A model generated the notes under the pieces. The model was given only the letters and a program-made list of their open reading frames with translations. It was not told the DNA's origin and searched no databases. From Geobacteraceae bacterium (lineage in GTDB: Bacteria > Desulfobacterota > Desulfuromonadia > Desulfuromonadales > BM103), in contig JAHEEU010000004.1 of NCBI GenBank assembly GCA_024640545.1, forward strand, positions 1-40,801: DNA of 40,801 nt, in the 5' to 3' direction. Below, piece by piece: positions 26,567-36,004 of this stretch. Made by a program: the position numbers and the translations under genes. Every line of letters begins with the position of its first letter. Positions within the stretch are counted from its first letter, which is position 1.

Positions 26567-27370
26567 ATGACATACAAAAACATATTAAGTTATATATTAA
26601 AGGTGTATACGCTTGCTTTATTTATGTTTTGCTTGATGTATGCCTCCTGCCTGGGCGGGCCATCGGAGCCGAACGCGGCCCGTCTGGCACGCATCCTGGC
26701 CGCGGCCGGTCCTGCCGAAAGCCCCGGCGACCGGATCGTGGCCCTGTCCCGGCAGTTCCTGGGCACTCCCTACGCGGCCGACACCCTGGTCGGCGGTCCG
26801 GGCGAAGCCGAACTCCTGGTGATAAACCTGGAGGGCTTCGACTGTTTCACGCTGCTTGATACCGTCGAGGCGCTGCGCCGCTCAGCAAGTGCCGACGATT
26901 TTCCCGCCCGACTCAGGTCCGTTCGCTACCGGCACGCTACGGTTGCCTATCAGGAGCGCAGACACTTTTTCAGCGACTGGGTCGCCGACGGCGAGGGTCC
27001 GCTGAGCGATGTGACCCAACAGATCGGCCAGGGCAGGGCCAAATTGGCGACCAAGCAGCTCAACCTCAGGGATGACGGGGCCCTCTGGTTGGCGGGAATC
27101 CCTGTCAGCCGACGGGACATCTTTTACATCCCTGTCGAGCTGATCGATCAACAGCTGCTCACGGCTTTGCAGCCGGGCGATTATGTCGGCATCTACAGCA
27201 GGCAGGGCGGACTGGATGTCAGCCATACCGGCTTGGTTGTCAAAGACACCGATCGCATCATGCTGCGCCATGCCTCGTCGCGCCGCGGCGTGGATCAGGT
27301 CGTCGACGAGGAATTGTTCACCTACCTGCAGGGCAAGCCCGGCCTGCTGGTCTATCGCGTGAAGCAATGA
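26567..27370 (+). CDS. DUF1460 (N-acetylmuramoyl-L-alanine amidase-like) protein
   Basis: SRQFLGTPYAADTLVGGPGEAELLVINLEGFDCFTLLDTVEAL...RRHFFSDW...GDYVGIYSRQGGLDVSHTGLVV. Confidence 0.9.
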   Translation: MTYKNILSYILKVYTLALFMFCLMYASCLGGPSEPNAARLARILAAAGPAESPGDRIVALSRQFLGTPYAADTLVGGPGEAELLVINLEGFDCFTLLDTVEALRRSASADDFPARLRSVRYRHATVAYQERRHFFSDWVADGEGPLSDVTQQIGQGRAKLATKQLNLRDDGALWLAGIPVSRRDIFYIPVELIDQQLLTALQPGDYVGIYSRQGGLDVSHTGLVVKDTDRIMLRHASSRRGVDQVVDEELFTYLQGKPGLLVYRVKQ

Positions 27371-28245
27371 AGCTGAAAAACCGCCCATACCTGCTGCTGA
27401 CCCTGGCCGTCTTGTTCTGGTCTGGCAACTTCATCCTCGGTCGAGCCTTTCACACCGACATCCCGCCGGTTGCGCTGGCCTTCTGGCGCTGGCTGGGAGC
27501 GGCGCTGCTCGTGACCTGGCCAGCACTGCCGTACCTGCGCCGGGACCGCCAGCAGTTCTTCAGCCACTGGCGGGTGATCCTGGTCCTGTCCATCCTGGGA
27601 ATAGCCGCCTTCAACACCCTGGTCTACACCGGGCTGCATTACACCGAGGCCATCAACGCCTTTCTGATCCAGTCGCTGATGCCGGTGATGATCGTGCTGA
27701 TGTCGTTCGCGATCTTCGGCGAACGCGTCACCAGGCTGCAGGGGGTCGGCATCCTGGTCTCGCTCAGTGGCGCCGTGCTGATTATCAGCAGGGGGGATGC
27801 CGGGGTCTTGCGCTCGCTCTCCTTCAATCATGGTGACCTGCTGGTAATTGCGGCGATGGCCTGTTATGCAGGGTATTCGGTGTTGCTGGGCCGGCGCCCG
27901 CGGGTCCACCCGCTGGCCTTTATCGCCGTCACCTTCTGGCTGGGCACCCTGATCCTGCTGCCGTTATACCTCTGGGAAACGCTGACCGTGGCATCGCTGG
28001 TGGTCAGCCCGGCGAGCCTGCTGGTGATCGCTTATGTCATGGTGTTCCCGTCGATCGTCTCCTACCTCTGCTTCAACCGCGGGGTCGAACTGGTCGGGGC
28101 CAACCGGGCCGGGCTGTTTATTCACCTGATGCCGGTCTTCGGCAGCCTGATGGCGGTCCTGTTTCTCGGCGAAGTGTTCTTCTGGTTCCACGGCGTGGGC
28201 ATCCTCTTGATCGGCGCGGGGATCTACCTGGCGACCACCAGGTAG
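27367..28245 (+). CDS. EamA/DMT family transporter
   Basis: LAVLFWSGNFILGRAF...ALAFWRWLGAALLV, ten TM pattern; ATGA overlap with DUF1460 gene. Confidence 0.93.
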   Translation: MKLKNRPYLLLTLAVLFWSGNFILGRAFHTDIPPVALAFWRWLGAALLVTWPALPYLRRDRQQFFSHWRVILVLSILGIAAFNTLVYTGLHYTEAINAFLIQSLMPVMIVLMSFAIFGERVTRLQGVGILVSLSGAVLIISRGDAGVLRSLSFNHGDLLVIAAMACYAGYSVLLGRRPRVHPLAFIAVTFWLGTLILLPLYLWETLTVASLVVSPASLLVIAYVMVFPSIVSYLCFNRGVELVGANRAGLFIHLMPVFGSLMAVLFLGEVFFWFHGVGILLIGAGIYLATTR

Positions 28246-28375
28246 GCTCTCGACCTGCCGGGTTCGCCGGTCAATGGCCGAAAACAGGTGCATTCCGCCG
28301 CCCGACACGTTAAGATTCGGCAACTTGAAGAAGTTGTTGTTTATTGATGATACCCCTTCGATAAAAGGTTCCCTG

Positions 28376-28747
28376 ATGAAGAAACACGACACCCTGATCA
28401 TGTACGGACTGATCGGCCTCAGCGTTCTGACCTCGTTCCTGTTCATCTCCTACGGCGTGAACATCATCATGTCGCCGATGCCGGCCCGTTGGCTTCTGAC
28501 CTTTGCCTACGTCACCACCGCTTACGGCATGGCCAACATCGCCGTCCTGAGCATCGCCTGGAGCAGTCGCGAACGCTGGGCCTGCGAGGTGAACAAGTTG
28601 ATTGCCTTGTGCTACCTGGGGGTCTTCCTGGTCAACACCGTGAAAACCGGCTTCAACAGCGGCCTGGAGGTGGTCGGCATCCTCGCCCTGGCCCTGGTGC
28701 TTCTGGCCAACTGGTTTACCGTCAAAAAGGTCGTTTCGCGGAACTGA
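28376..28747 (+). CDS. Small four-TM membrane protein
   Basis: 123-aa hydrophobic ORF, conserved-looking; no family recognised. Confidence 0.7.
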   Translation: MKKHDTLIMYGLIGLSVLTSFLFISYGVNIIMSPMPARWLLTFAYVTTAYGMANIAVLSIAWSSRERWACEVNKLIALCYLGVFLVNTVKTGFNSGLEVVGILALALVLLANWFTVKKVVSRN

Positions 28748-28844
28748 TCGCCCCCTTAATTATCTGTATATCGATTGACTTTCGATTCGAACAGGACAAG
28801 ATAAGAGAACAGGCTGAATTCCTGAACAAAGGAGGTCTTTGACC

Positions 28845-29936
28845 ATGTCCATTATTCCCGGCTACACACCGCCCGATTTTACCGCTCCACACCTGGTTGC
28901 GGCGCCAGTCGTAACCCTAGAGAAGGCGCCTGCAGACGGTGTCGTGCCGCGAAATTTTCACGGTACGTCCAATCACCCCGAGTACCTGCATATCGGCGAT
29001 GGGCGTTGGCTGCTCGCGCCCGAAAGCCGCATGGATGCTGTCATGGTCCTCAAGGGCGACACGCTTGACGTGGTGGAAGCCCGGCGGGTGCGCAAGGGCG
29101 ACCAGGTCGTGGTCGGCCGCACCGAAAACGGTGAGGAGGGCATCTACGTGCACATCGAAGGCTTCGAGCCGCCGAAAGAGACGGCCGTGGACAAGTTCTC
29201 CTTCCGGACCCGCGGCACCCGCGAGACCCCGTTTTCGCGCTGCTACGATGACCTTTACCAGGTCCTGCGCCATGATCGCGACCACGGCCACATCGTCTGG
29301 GTACTCGGGCCGGCAGTGGCCTTTGACAAGGACAGCCGTGACGCCATGCAGGGGCTGATCGAGAACGGCTACTGCCACGGCCTGCTGGCCGGCAATGCCC
29401 TGGCCACTCACGACCTCGAGGCGGCGATGTACCGGACCGGGCTGGGACAGGACATCTATTCGCAGACCCTGCAGCCGCTGGGGCACTACAATCACCTCGA
29501 TATCATCAACGAAGTCCGCCGGCGCGGGTCGATCAAGCAGACGATCGCCGAACTCGAGCTCAAGGACGGCATCATCTACGCTTGCGAGAAGCAGGGGGTT
29601 CCCTACGTGCTGGCCGGTTCGATCCGCGACGACGGGCCGCTGCCGGAAGTGATTTCCGACGTCTACCGGGCCCAGGACGCCATGCGCGGACATGCCCGCC
29701 AGGCAACCACCGTGGTTGCCCTGGCCACCCAGCTGCACTCCATCGCCTTCGGCAACATGGTGCCGAGCTACCGGGCGATGGCCGACGGCAGCGTGCGACC
29801 GGTGTTTTTCTACATTGTCGACATGACCGAATTCAGCGCCGACAAGCTGGCCAATCGCGGTTCGGCCCAAGCCGTAGCGATCCTGACCAATGCCCAGGAT
29901 TTCACCGTCAATCTCTGGAACAATCTTAAAAAATAG
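28845..29936 (+). CDS. TIGR00300/LOR-SDH domain protein, archaeal-type ornithine cyclodeaminase-like
   Basis: Strong SD AAAGGAGG; HGTSNHPEYLHIGDGRW...GPAVAFDKDSRDAMQGLIENGYCHGLLAGNALATHDLEAA...LAGSIRDDGPLPEV. Confidence 0.85.
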   Translation: MSIIPGYTPPDFTAPHLVAAPVVTLEKAPADGVVPRNFHGTSNHPEYLHIGDGRWLLAPESRMDAVMVLKGDTLDVVEARRVRKGDQVVVGRTENGEEGIYVHIEGFEPPKETAVDKFSFRTRGTRETPFSRCYDDLYQVLRHDRDHGHIVWVLGPAVAFDKDSRDAMQGLIENGYCHGLLAGNALATHDLEAAMYRTGLGQDIYSQTLQPLGHYNHLDIINEVRRRGSIKQTIAELELKDGIIYACEKQGVPYVLAGSIRDDGPLPEVISDVYRAQDAMRGHARQATTVVALATQLHSIAFGNMVPSYRAMADGSVRPVFFYIVDMTEFSADKLANRGSAQAVAILTNAQDFTVNLWNNLKK

Positions 29937-29962
29937 CTTGAGAGGCGGTCGGAGCCAAGATA

Positions 29963-30852
29963 TGCAGAAAGTCATACAGATAATCGGCGTGCCGATCGAT
30001 TTGGGCCAGTCGCACCGCGGCGTCGACCTCGGCCCCGGCGCATTGCGCTATGCCGGACTCGCGGCCCGTCTCGAACAGCTCGGTTACGAGGTGCACGATG
30101 CCGGCAACCTACAGGTTCCGGTGCGTGAATCGCTGGTCCACGAACGCCAGTACCACTACCTGCCATCGATCCGCGAGGTCTGCCAGGCGGCCTGCGTGGC
30201 GGGGCAGAAGGCCGTCGAGCAGGGACGTATCCCGATTTTTCTGGGCGGCGACCATTCGATCTCGGTCGGCACCATCGCCGGGGTGACCTATGAACAACCG
30301 GCCGGGGTCCTCTGGATCGATGCCCACGGAGATTTTCACACCGGCGAATCGTCCTACTCGAACAACATCCACGGGATGGCCCTGGCCCTGTTGCTCGGCC
30401 GCGGCTTCCCGGAACTGGTGCAGATAGGCCACCCGCATGCGACCCTGCAGCCGCTGGACGTGGTGATGATCGGGGTGCGTGATCTCGATGCCGGCGAACG
30501 ACAGAGCCTGCGCAGCAGCGGGCTGACGGTTTACACGATGCGTGATATCGACGAGCGGGGGATGGGGGCGGTTGCCGCGGAAGCCCTGGCCAGGCTCGGT
30601 CACCGTCCCCGGCTGCACGTCAGCCTCGACATCGATGCCCTGGACCCCCAGGCGTCACCGGGGGCCGGAACGCTGGTCCCCGGCGGGCTGACTTATCGAG
30701 AAGCGCAGCTGCTGATGGAGATCGTCGCCGATTCGGGGCGCTTGAGCTCCCTCGACATCGTCGAGATCAACCCGATTCTCGACAACCGCAACAAGACCGC
30801 CCAGACCGCGGTGGAGCTGGTGGCGTCGTTGTTTGGCAAGAGTATTCTCTGA
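29963..30852 (+). CDS. rocF: Arginase
   Basis: GVDLGPGALRYAGL, FLGGDHSISVGTIAGV, WIDAHGDFHTGESSYSNNIHGMALALLLG, LHVSLDIDALDPQASPGAGTLVPGGLTYREA. Confidence 0.93.
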
Positions 30853-30952
30853 TGCGAGCGATCAGGGCCACCTCCAGTGGAGGCGGGCCCTGTTGTGCTT
30901 GAGCTGTGGACTTCTTTAGATTGAATGCGAATAAATAAGGCCTGCAAATCAC

Positions 30953-30979
30953 AAGCCTGCTGTCCGAGACAGCAGGCTT
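30953..30979. terminator. Perfect 12-bp hairpin, probable terminator
   Basis: AAGCCTGCTGTC-CGA-GACAGCAGGCTT between convergent genes. Confidence 0.55.
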
Positions 30980-31050
30980 ATATTGTCACTTCTCCTTTTG
31001 CTGTTCCCACTTCGCCACCCGCCACCCGCCACGTGATTTAAAACCGGCGG

Positions 31051-31140
31051 GTCGCGTCCCGCCAGACGCCATACTCTTTTGGGCCAGCAAAAAAAGGCAC
31101 CCGGCTGCCGGCCGGGACCGGCGGTTCTGATTCTGGTTTT
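31051..31140. repeat. Composite repeat, locus 2
   Basis: Same two blocks as 23473-23608, with a different middle segment. Confidence 0.9.
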
Positions 31141-31180
31141 TTATGGTTTAGCCAGGTCTCACTTTGAGCTTCACGCAACT

Positions 31181-31837
31181 TCAAGCCATGGGAATCACAT
31201 AGAAGAGCACGGCAAAGAAATGCAGCATGCTGCCGGCGAGGACGAAGCCATGCCAGATGGCGTGATGGTAGCGCATCTGTTTCTTAAGGTAGAAGAACAC
31301 TCCCGAGGTATAGGCCAGCCCGCCCAGCAGCAACAGGATCAGTCCCCCCGGCGCGACGGCATGCAGCATCGGCTTGATGGCGACCACCACGACCCAGCCC
31401 ATACCGATGTAGAGCGACAGGGAGATGCCCTGCCAGCGCCTCAGCAGGGAGACCTGAAAGAGCACGCCGAGCAGGGCTAGGGTCCAGACGATGCCGAAGA
31501 GCGTCCAGCCCCAGGTGCCGCGCAGGTTGACGAGCATGAACGGGGTATAGGTGCCGGCAATCAGCAGGAAAATCGCCGAGTGGTCGAGTATCCGCATCAG
31601 GTTCTTGGGGCGCGGCCACTGGATGCTGTGGTAGAGGGTGGAGAAGGTGTATTGCAGGATCAGCGTGGTGGTGAAGATCACGCTGCTGACCATGTGCCAG
31701 GCATCGCCGAAGCGGCTGGCGAAAGTCGTCAGCACGACCATGCCGGCAATGGCCATGACCAGGCCGATGCCGTGGGTCACGCTGTTGGCGATCTCCTCTT
31801 TGACGCTGTAGAAAGGGGCCTCCGTTTCGGGGGACAT
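31181..31837 (-). CDS. Hemolysin III / PAQR family membrane protein
   Basis: EEIANSVTHGIG, TLYHSIQ, LDHSAIFLLIAGTYTPFML, HHAIWHGFVLAGSMLHFFAV. Confidence 0.95.
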   Translation of the reverse strand: MSPETEAPFYSVKEEIANSVTHGIGLVMAIAGMVVLTTFASRFGDAWHMVSSVIFTTTLILQYTFSTLYHSIQWPRPKNLMRILDHSAIFLLIAGTYTPFMLVNLRGTWGWTLFGIVWTLALLGVLFQVSLLRRWQGISLSLYIGMGWVVVVAIKPMLHAVAPGGLILLLLGGLAYTSGVFFYLKKQMRYHHAIWHGFVLAGSMLHFFAVLFYVIPMA

Positions 31838-32139
31838 GGTGATTCTCCCATGATGAATCGAGATTAAGTAGTTTTCGGGTTTTCTGTCCCGCGGTCCGCA
31901 AGAGCAGTTATGCAATATTATGCCCCGAGTCGAGAAAATTGCAGGTAAAAGTTTTGTAACGATTGGGCCTTCTGATTCCCCGTGTAGAGGCGAGGCGGGG
32001 AAGAAGTCGCCGGCCTTGGCACTCAAGTATTTGCCAAACAAATTCATAGTGTTGTAGATTGTTGCCGTAGCCGGCGTGGTATTGCCACTCTACTCCCGGC
32101 GGCTGCCGGTCGGTCGCGATCGGAAGGAAGGGGACCCTG

Positions 32140-33060
32140 ATGTCAGGTTCATCGAAAAAAGTCATTTACGCCGCCCTGCTCGGCAACGCGCTGGTGGCGA
32201 TCACCAAGTTTGTCGCCGCGGCTATAACCGGCAGCTCGGCCATGCTCTCGGAAGGGATTCACTCGGTGGTCGATACGGGCAACCAGCTGCTCCTGCTGCT
32301 CGGCCTGCACAAGGCCCGCAAGCCGGCCGATCATCGTTTCCCCTTCGGTCATGGCAAGGAAGTCTACTTCTGGAGCTTCGTCGTCGCCCTGCTGATCTTT
32401 GCCGTCGGTGCCGGGGTGTCACTGTACGAGGGGGTGCTCCACATAATGCACCCGGAGCCGATCTCCAGTCCGCATGTCAACTACATCGTACTGACCCTGG
32501 CGATCCTCTTCGAGGGCGCGGCCTTCTACTTCGCCCTCACCGAGTTCAGCCGCGCCAAGGGTAAGTGGAGTTACCTGGAGGCCGTTCGCAAGGGCAAGGA
32601 CCCGACCAATTTCGTGGTGCTCTTCGAGGACTCCGCGGCGCTGCTCGGCCTGCTGGTCGCGTTCCTCGGTGTCTTTCTGACCCAGGTGACCGGCAACCTG
32701 ATCTTTGACGGGCTGGCTTCGATCGTGATCGGCCTGATCCTCGGCGGCACGGCCATCTGGCTGGCCTATGAGACCAAGGGCCTGCTGATCGGTGAAAGCG
32801 CCAATCTCAGGGTGGTCGAAGAGATCCGGCGCATCGTCGGGGCTTACCCCCATGTCGAGCATGTCAACGAAGTGCTGACCATGCACATGGGGCCGAAGTA
32901 CATCCTGGCCAACCTCAGCGTTGATTTCAACGATCATGTGACGGCCCCGGAGTTGGAACGCGCCATCGCCGGGATCGACAGCCTGATCAAACAGGCCTGC
33001 CCGGACGTTCGGCGGGTGTTTATCGAAGCAGAGGCGAGGCGGACAGTCGACGACGTGTGA
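32140..33060 (+). CDS. Cation diffusion facilitator family transporter
   Basis: SSAMLSEGIHSVVDTGNQLLLLLGL, DHRFPFGHGKEVYFWSF, FEDSAALLGLLVAFLG, C-terminal cytosolic domain. Confidence 0.95.
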   Translation: MSGSSKKVIYAALLGNALVAITKFVAAAITGSSAMLSEGIHSVVDTGNQLLLLLGLHKARKPADHRFPFGHGKEVYFWSFVVALLIFAVGAGVSLYEGVLHIMHPEPISSPHVNYIVLTLAILFEGAAFYFALTEFSRAKGKWSYLEAVRKGKDPTNFVVLFEDSAALLGLLVAFLGVFLTQVTGNLIFDGLASIVIGLILGGTAIWLAYETKGLLIGESANLRVVEEIRRIVGAYPHVEHVNEVLTMHMGPKYILANLSVDFNDHVTAPELERAIAGIDSLIKQACPDVRRVFIEAEARRTVDDV

Positions 33061-33126
33061 TCAGGGGGCGGTTGTCGCTACCGGGACAAGCCACTGGATG
33101 CTGCTTGAGGGTGATGCTGCCGCGGT

Positions 33127-33531
33127 TCACCTGGGCGGGTGATCCCTGGTAACCGGGCAACTGGCGGCGTGGCTGGCCGGCAGCAGGTGCCTGAAGCGGG
33201 CGAACAGGGCATAACCGGCGCGGGCCGCCAAATGTATGCCCGGCAGGCCGACAACCCCTGAGAGCAGGGGGTAGAAAGGCGACGGCAGCGCTTCCCAGAG
33301 TCTGCGGAACGCCTCGACCCCGGTGAAGAAACGGCCCTGGGCATCCCGGGCATGCAGCTGTGCCTGGAATTCAGCCGCGGTCCTGCCGTAGCTGGCGGCA
33401 TCGAAATCGGCGGCGGCGATATTGACGAATTGGATGCGTTGATCGGCCAGGGAACGATAATAGGCGATCTCTTTTGAGCAGACGCCGCAAGCCCCGTCGT
33501 AAAAGACGGTGAGCGGATAACTGACAGACAT
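33127..33531 (-). CDS. DUF393 (DCC family thiol-disulfide oxidoreductase)
   Basis: LTVFYDGACGVCSKEIAYYRSLADQRIQFVNIAA...GVEAFRRLWEALP. Confidence 0.92.
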   Translation of the reverse strand: MSVSYPLTVFYDGACGVCSKEIAYYRSLADQRIQFVNIAAADFDAASYGRTAAEFQAQLHARDAQGRFFTGVEAFRRLWEALPSPFYPLLSGVVGLPGIHLAARAGYALFARFRHLLPASHAASCPVTRDHPPR

Positions 33532-33775
33532 GAGGCCTCCCGTGGTGGATAGTTCAACGATTATTATAGCATCTTTCCCGGATCGGGGCGTCTCACGGTG
33601 GGTGCGGTAGCTCCGTTCACAGGCGCACTGCAGGCGACTTTTCAGCTCTGCATTCGGCAGCTTCATGTTATAAACGATGGCGGACGGTGTTGAGCACGAG
33701 CCCGCCAGCAAGACACTCATTTCTTGTCCCGGCCATCCGGGGCAATACAAACTTGACCCTAAGGAGAGCAGGGAG

Positions 33776-33997
33776 ATGAAAGCGAGCATCGAATATTGCA
33801 CCATGTGAGGCTACGAGGCCCGTGCTGTCAGTCTGGCAGCCCTTTTGAAGAAGCATTGCGGAATTGAGGCACAGTTGATCAAGTCGAGCGGCGGGGTGTT
33901 CGAAGTCGTGGTCGCCGGTCAGCTGATCTACTCGAAAAAAACCACCGGGGACTTCCCCGATGAAATGCAGCTGGTCAAAGCAATCTCAAAGCGATGA
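33776..33997 (+). CDS. selW: SelW/Rdx-family selenoprotein; TGA 33806-33808 read as selenocysteine
   Basis: MKASIEYCTMUGYEARAVSLAALLKKHCGIEAQLIKSSGGVFEVVVAGQLIYSKKTTGDFPDEMQLVKAISKR; CxxU motif; SD AAGGAG; bSECIS-like hairpin after the TGA. Confidence 0.93.
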
Positions 33998-34013
33998 GAG
34001 GAAAGGTCTGGTC

Positions 34014-34778
34014 ATGTCTGTAAAAACCATCTTCATTACTGGTGCTTCCGCCGGCTTCGGCGAAGCTTGTGCCCGCGCTTTTGCCGCCGAAGGCCATCGC
34101 CTGATCCTGACGGCACGGCGCCTGGATAAGCTGGAGAAATTACGCAGCGAACTCCTGGCGGCTGCCGGGGTCCACATCGTCCAGCTCGATGTGCGTGACC
34201 GGGCCGCGGTTGATGCTGTGGTGGCCTCCTTGCCTGCGGAATTTAGCGAGATCGACGTCCTGGTCAACAATGCCGGACTGGCCCTCGGCCTCAAGCCGTC
34301 TCACCAGGTCGACATCGAGGATTGGGAAGTCATGGTCGACACCAACATCAAGGGGCTGATGTACTGTACCCGGGCCATTCTCCCCGGGATGGTGGAACGC
34401 AATCGCGGCTATATCGTCAACATCAGCTCGGTGGCGGCCTCTTGGCCTTACCCGGGCGGCAACGTCTATGGCGGCAGCAAGGCTTTCGTGTCGCAATTTT
34501 CCCGCAACCTGCGCTGCGACCTGCTCGGCACGAAGGTCCGGGTGACCTGCATCGAACCCGGCATGGCGGAGACCGAGTTTTCCAAGGTGCGCTTCAAATG
34601 GGACGAAGCAAAGGCCTCACAGGTGTATGCCGGCGTCGACGCCATGTCGGCTGAGGATATTGCCGATATTGTGACCTGGGTGGTCAGCCGGCCGGTTCAC
34701 GTCAACATCAACACCCTTGAGGTGATGTGCACCGACCAGGCCTGGGGGCCTTTTGCGGTGCACCGGGAAAAGAATTAG
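34014..34778 (+). CDS. SDR family oxidoreductase (YdfG-like)
   Basis: IFITGASAGFGEACARAFA, VLVNNAGLALG, NISSVAASWPYPGGNVYGGSKAFV. Confidence 0.93.
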   Translation: MSVKTIFITGASAGFGEACARAFAAEGHRLILTARRLDKLEKLRSELLAAAGVHIVQLDVRDRAAVDAVVASLPAEFSEIDVLVNNAGLALGLKPSHQVDIEDWEVMVDTNIKGLMYCTRAILPGMVERNRGYIVNISSVAASWPYPGGNVYGGSKAFVSQFSRNLRCDLLGTKVRVTCIEPGMAETEFSKVRFKWDEAKASQVYAGVDAMSAEDIADIVTWVVSRPVHVNINTLEVMCTDQAWGPFAVHREKN

Positions 34779-34815
34779 CCGGGGCAAAGTCTCCACGTGC
34801 TGTCATGGGATTGAA

Positions 34816-34855
34816 AAAGACCGGCGGAAGGAATTCCGCCGGTCTTTGGTTTTTG
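34816..34855 (+). terminator. Intrinsic terminator with 14-bp stem and GGAA tetraloop
   Basis: AAAGACCGGCGGAA-GGAA-TTCCGCCGGTCTTT then GGTTTTT. Confidence 0.92.
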
Positions 34856-34883
34856 GAAAAGGGTAGATTGGAGCTTGGCAGAA

Positions 34884-35636
34884 TCAGACGCCTTCGGCTT
34901 TGCGCCAGTTCTCGGCGATGCCCTTGACGACTTCTTCCGCATGTTTCAGGTCGGCAGGGAAGTCGACTTCCGCCCAGGGCAACCCCTCTATGCTGCAGGT
35001 GGCCACTGGCGATGTCTGGGCCAGCTCGTTGATCACGGACAGGTACCAGCGCCGGGTGCCTTCGGGAGTGCGCAGCACCTGTTCGATGGTCTTCTGGAAG
35101 AGGGTAGCGCCATCACCCCGAAATAGGAGCATGCCTATGGATTCGGCATCCACCTGGTCGAGGGGCAGGTCCTTGCCGATCCTTGCAAGTCTCTCACCGT
35201 CCAGCATGACCTTCATGTCATCATCGTCGTACGCGGTTTTCTTGTCGATGGTGACGGTGATCGGGTTGGCCCGAGACTCGAGCAGGCGTTTGAGGACTCT
35301 GGTGTCGAAAAGTGTGTCGCCATTGAGCAGGATGAAATCCTCGTCCATTTCGTTACGGACTACCCAGCAGGTAGCAAGGTTGTCGGCAAGCTGGTAGAAA
35401 GGGTTGAACAGAGTGCGCACCCGATGGTTGTCATAGCGCTGTTGCAACAGCGCCTCCACCTTGTCGGTTCCAAAGCCGGTCACGACCACGATGTCGTCGA
35501 CGCCGGACTTCAAGAGCTCGTCAATCTGCCATTCGACAACAGTCTTGCCGTGTAGAGTCAATGCGCACTTGGGCGTGTCGACCGTCAAGGGCAGGAGCCG
35601 TTTACCTTGCCCGGCACCCAAAATTATTGCTTTCAT
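34884..35636 (-). CDS. Sugar-phosphate/phospho-alcohol nucleotidyltransferase (NTP_transferase, LicC-like)
   Basis: MKAIILGAGQGKRLLPLTVDTPKCALTLHGKTVVEWQIDELLKSG...DFILLNGDTLFD. Confidence 0.88.
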   Translation of the reverse strand: MKAIILGAGQGKRLLPLTVDTPKCALTLHGKTVVEWQIDELLKSGVDDIVVVTGFGTDKVEALLQQRYDNHRVRTLFNPFYQLADNLATCWVVRNEMDEDFILLNGDTLFDTRVLKRLLESRANPITVTIDKKTAYDDDDMKVMLDGERLARIGKDLPLDQVDAESIGMLLFRGDGATLFQKTIEQVLRTPEGTRRWYLSVINELAQTSPVATCSIEGLPWAEVDFPADLKHAEEVVKGIAENWRKAEGV

Positions 35637-36004
35637 TAATTGACTTCCTTCGCTGTTGCATTTGGTTGAGGAATGGGGATGAAGCGGCTTGGTGGGGTGA
35701 ATCCACTATGTCCTGTCTCCAGAATGCCTTGTTAATCGCTTTTCTTGCATTTACACGCTGTGATAAATTGCTTGTTCAATATCCAGCGCTGATGGATTAT
35801 ATACTTTTGCGGTAGGAAATATAACATATTCGGTTTGTGGTCAAGAAAATGGTGGTTTTGGGTTAAAATCTGCCATGGAAACAGTGGTGCCAGGCAGGGC
35901 GGTCGCTGCCTGCCCCGGCCGTGTCGACACACCGGCAACCTGTCCCGGCCACTCCTGGCCGGCGATGAGCTCACTGATCTAGGAAAAGGCCAACGGGGTT
36001 TAAC

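Noticed and set aside
32014-32036. TTGGCACTCAAGTATTTGCC as a sigma54 promoter
   Set aside because: Distance between GG and GC is too long for sigma54 -24/-12 geometry.
33668-33856. 62-aa minus-strand ORF across the selW-like start
   Set aside because: Overlaps the selenoprotein reading frame; no domain or RBS support.
33960-34013. N-terminal extension of the SDR ORF
   Set aside because: Extension lies within the 3' end of the selW-like gene in another frame; MSVKTIFITGAS at 34014 is the natural SDR start.
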